Assembly: GCA_014376805.1 (NCBI GenBank)
Contig: JACMQU010000069.1
Span: 1-37,067 of the forward strand
Direction of reading: 5' to 3'
Length of the DNA: 37,067 nucleotides
Origin: Bacteroidia bacterium
Lineage (GTDB): Bacteria; Bacteroidota; Bacteroidia; UKL13-3
This document shows, in pieces, positions 36,924-37,067 of the stretch. Below the pieces are notes generated by a model. It saw nothing but the letters and a program-made list of their open reading frames with translations. It had not been told where the DNA came from and searched no databases. Within the stretch, counting starts at the first letter, position 1. Every line of letters begins with the position of its first letter. The position numbers and the translations under genes were made by a program.

Positions 36924-37067
36924 ATGAAGCTTAGAATAGGAACCAAACTCAGTAACATTAAAATAGAAAAAAAGCTCTCGCAAGATCAAATGGCAGAATT
37001 ATTAGGCCTATCAACTTCTGCTTATGCCCGTTTGGAACGTAATGAAACAAGCGCCGACCTTGAACAA
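36924..37067 (+). CDS. XRE-family helix-turn-helix regulator, N-terminal part (runs off window end)
   Basis: An open frame of 48 codons begins at ATG 36924 and reaches the window edge. Residues 4-48 show the Cro/C1-type helix-turn-helix: IGTKLSNIKIEKKLSQDQMAEL then LGLSTSAYARLERNETSAD, with the usual S.Q..A..LG.S...Y...E.. spacing. It is a DNA-binding regulator of unknown target; whether it has a further domain (peptidase, cupin) cannot be seen. A fitting promoter lies just upstream, and the gene is divergent from the M4 peptidase gene. Confidence 0.8.
   Translation, partial: MKLRIGTKLSNIKIEKKLSQDQMAELLGLSTSAYARLERNETSADLEQ

Overview
This window looks like a chromosomal segment of an AT-rich member of the Bacteroidota, probably in the Chitinophagales/Sphingobacteriia range. 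Four kinds of evidence point there. Secreted proteins carry type IX secretion (T9SS) C-terminal sorting domains (the 36.7-34.7 kb metallopeptidase and the 6.2-5.6 kb gene remnant). SecD and SecF are fused in one chain. There is a periplasmic-propeller histidine kinase with a LytTR regulator. Several promoters fit the Bacteroidota pattern TTTG-N19-21-TAnnTTTG. Most genes are housekeeping or envelope genes; mobile or decayed DNA is limited to short intergenic stretches.

Layout. 0-1.3 kb: the 5' end of a secreted protein gene (minus) and a geranylgeranylglyceryl-phosphate synthase-type gene (minus). 1.3-5.3 kb: a B12-dependent ribonucleotide reductase (nrdJ) ending in a strong terminator. 5.34-6.57 kb: a decayed region where two copies of one repeat family, in opposite orientation, flank the 3' remnant of a secreted T9SS protein gene. 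6.57-9.2 kb: a YfhO-type membrane protein and a 48-residue Cys-rich membrane protein. 9.4-13.5 kb: an OmpA-type protein and secDF (minus), each with its own promoter. 13.8-14.9 kb: exbB-exbD. 14.9-15.6 kb: uridine kinase (minus). 15.8-22.5 kb: a TetR-TolC-adaptor-RND efflux operon closed by a terminator, with a group II intron 5' fragment directly behind the T-tract. 22.8-25.0 kb: an ArsC-like protein and a YbiT-like ABC-F ATPase. 25.3-26.8 kb: an ECF sigma factor and its anti-sigma factor (minus, overlapping). 27.2-30.9 kb: a LytTR regulator and propeller histidine kinase (minus, overlapping). 31.0-33.7 kb: prmA, an esterase gene broken by one in-frame TGA, and an SRPBCC-GyrI fusion. 33.9-36.7 kb: an M4 metallopeptidase translationally coupled to an outer-membrane-like protein (minus). 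36.9 kb to the end: the start of an XRE-type regulator.

How the genes work together. The efflux genes form a complete tripartite pump (inner-membrane RND transporter, lipoprotein adaptor, outer-membrane channel) with a likely local regulator. SecDF feeds the periplasm, from which T9SS cargo such as the M4 peptidase is exported. ExbB/ExbD would energise outer-membrane transport with a TonB encoded elsewhere. The sigma/anti-sigma pair and the kinase/regulator pair are two independent envelope-to-nucleus-type signalling units.

No clearly new multi-gene system was found. The best leads are the inverted repeat pair, the intron fragment, the ABC-F protein with one intact and one doubly degenerate ATP site, the esterase stop codon, and a hairpin-rich convergent intergenic region.
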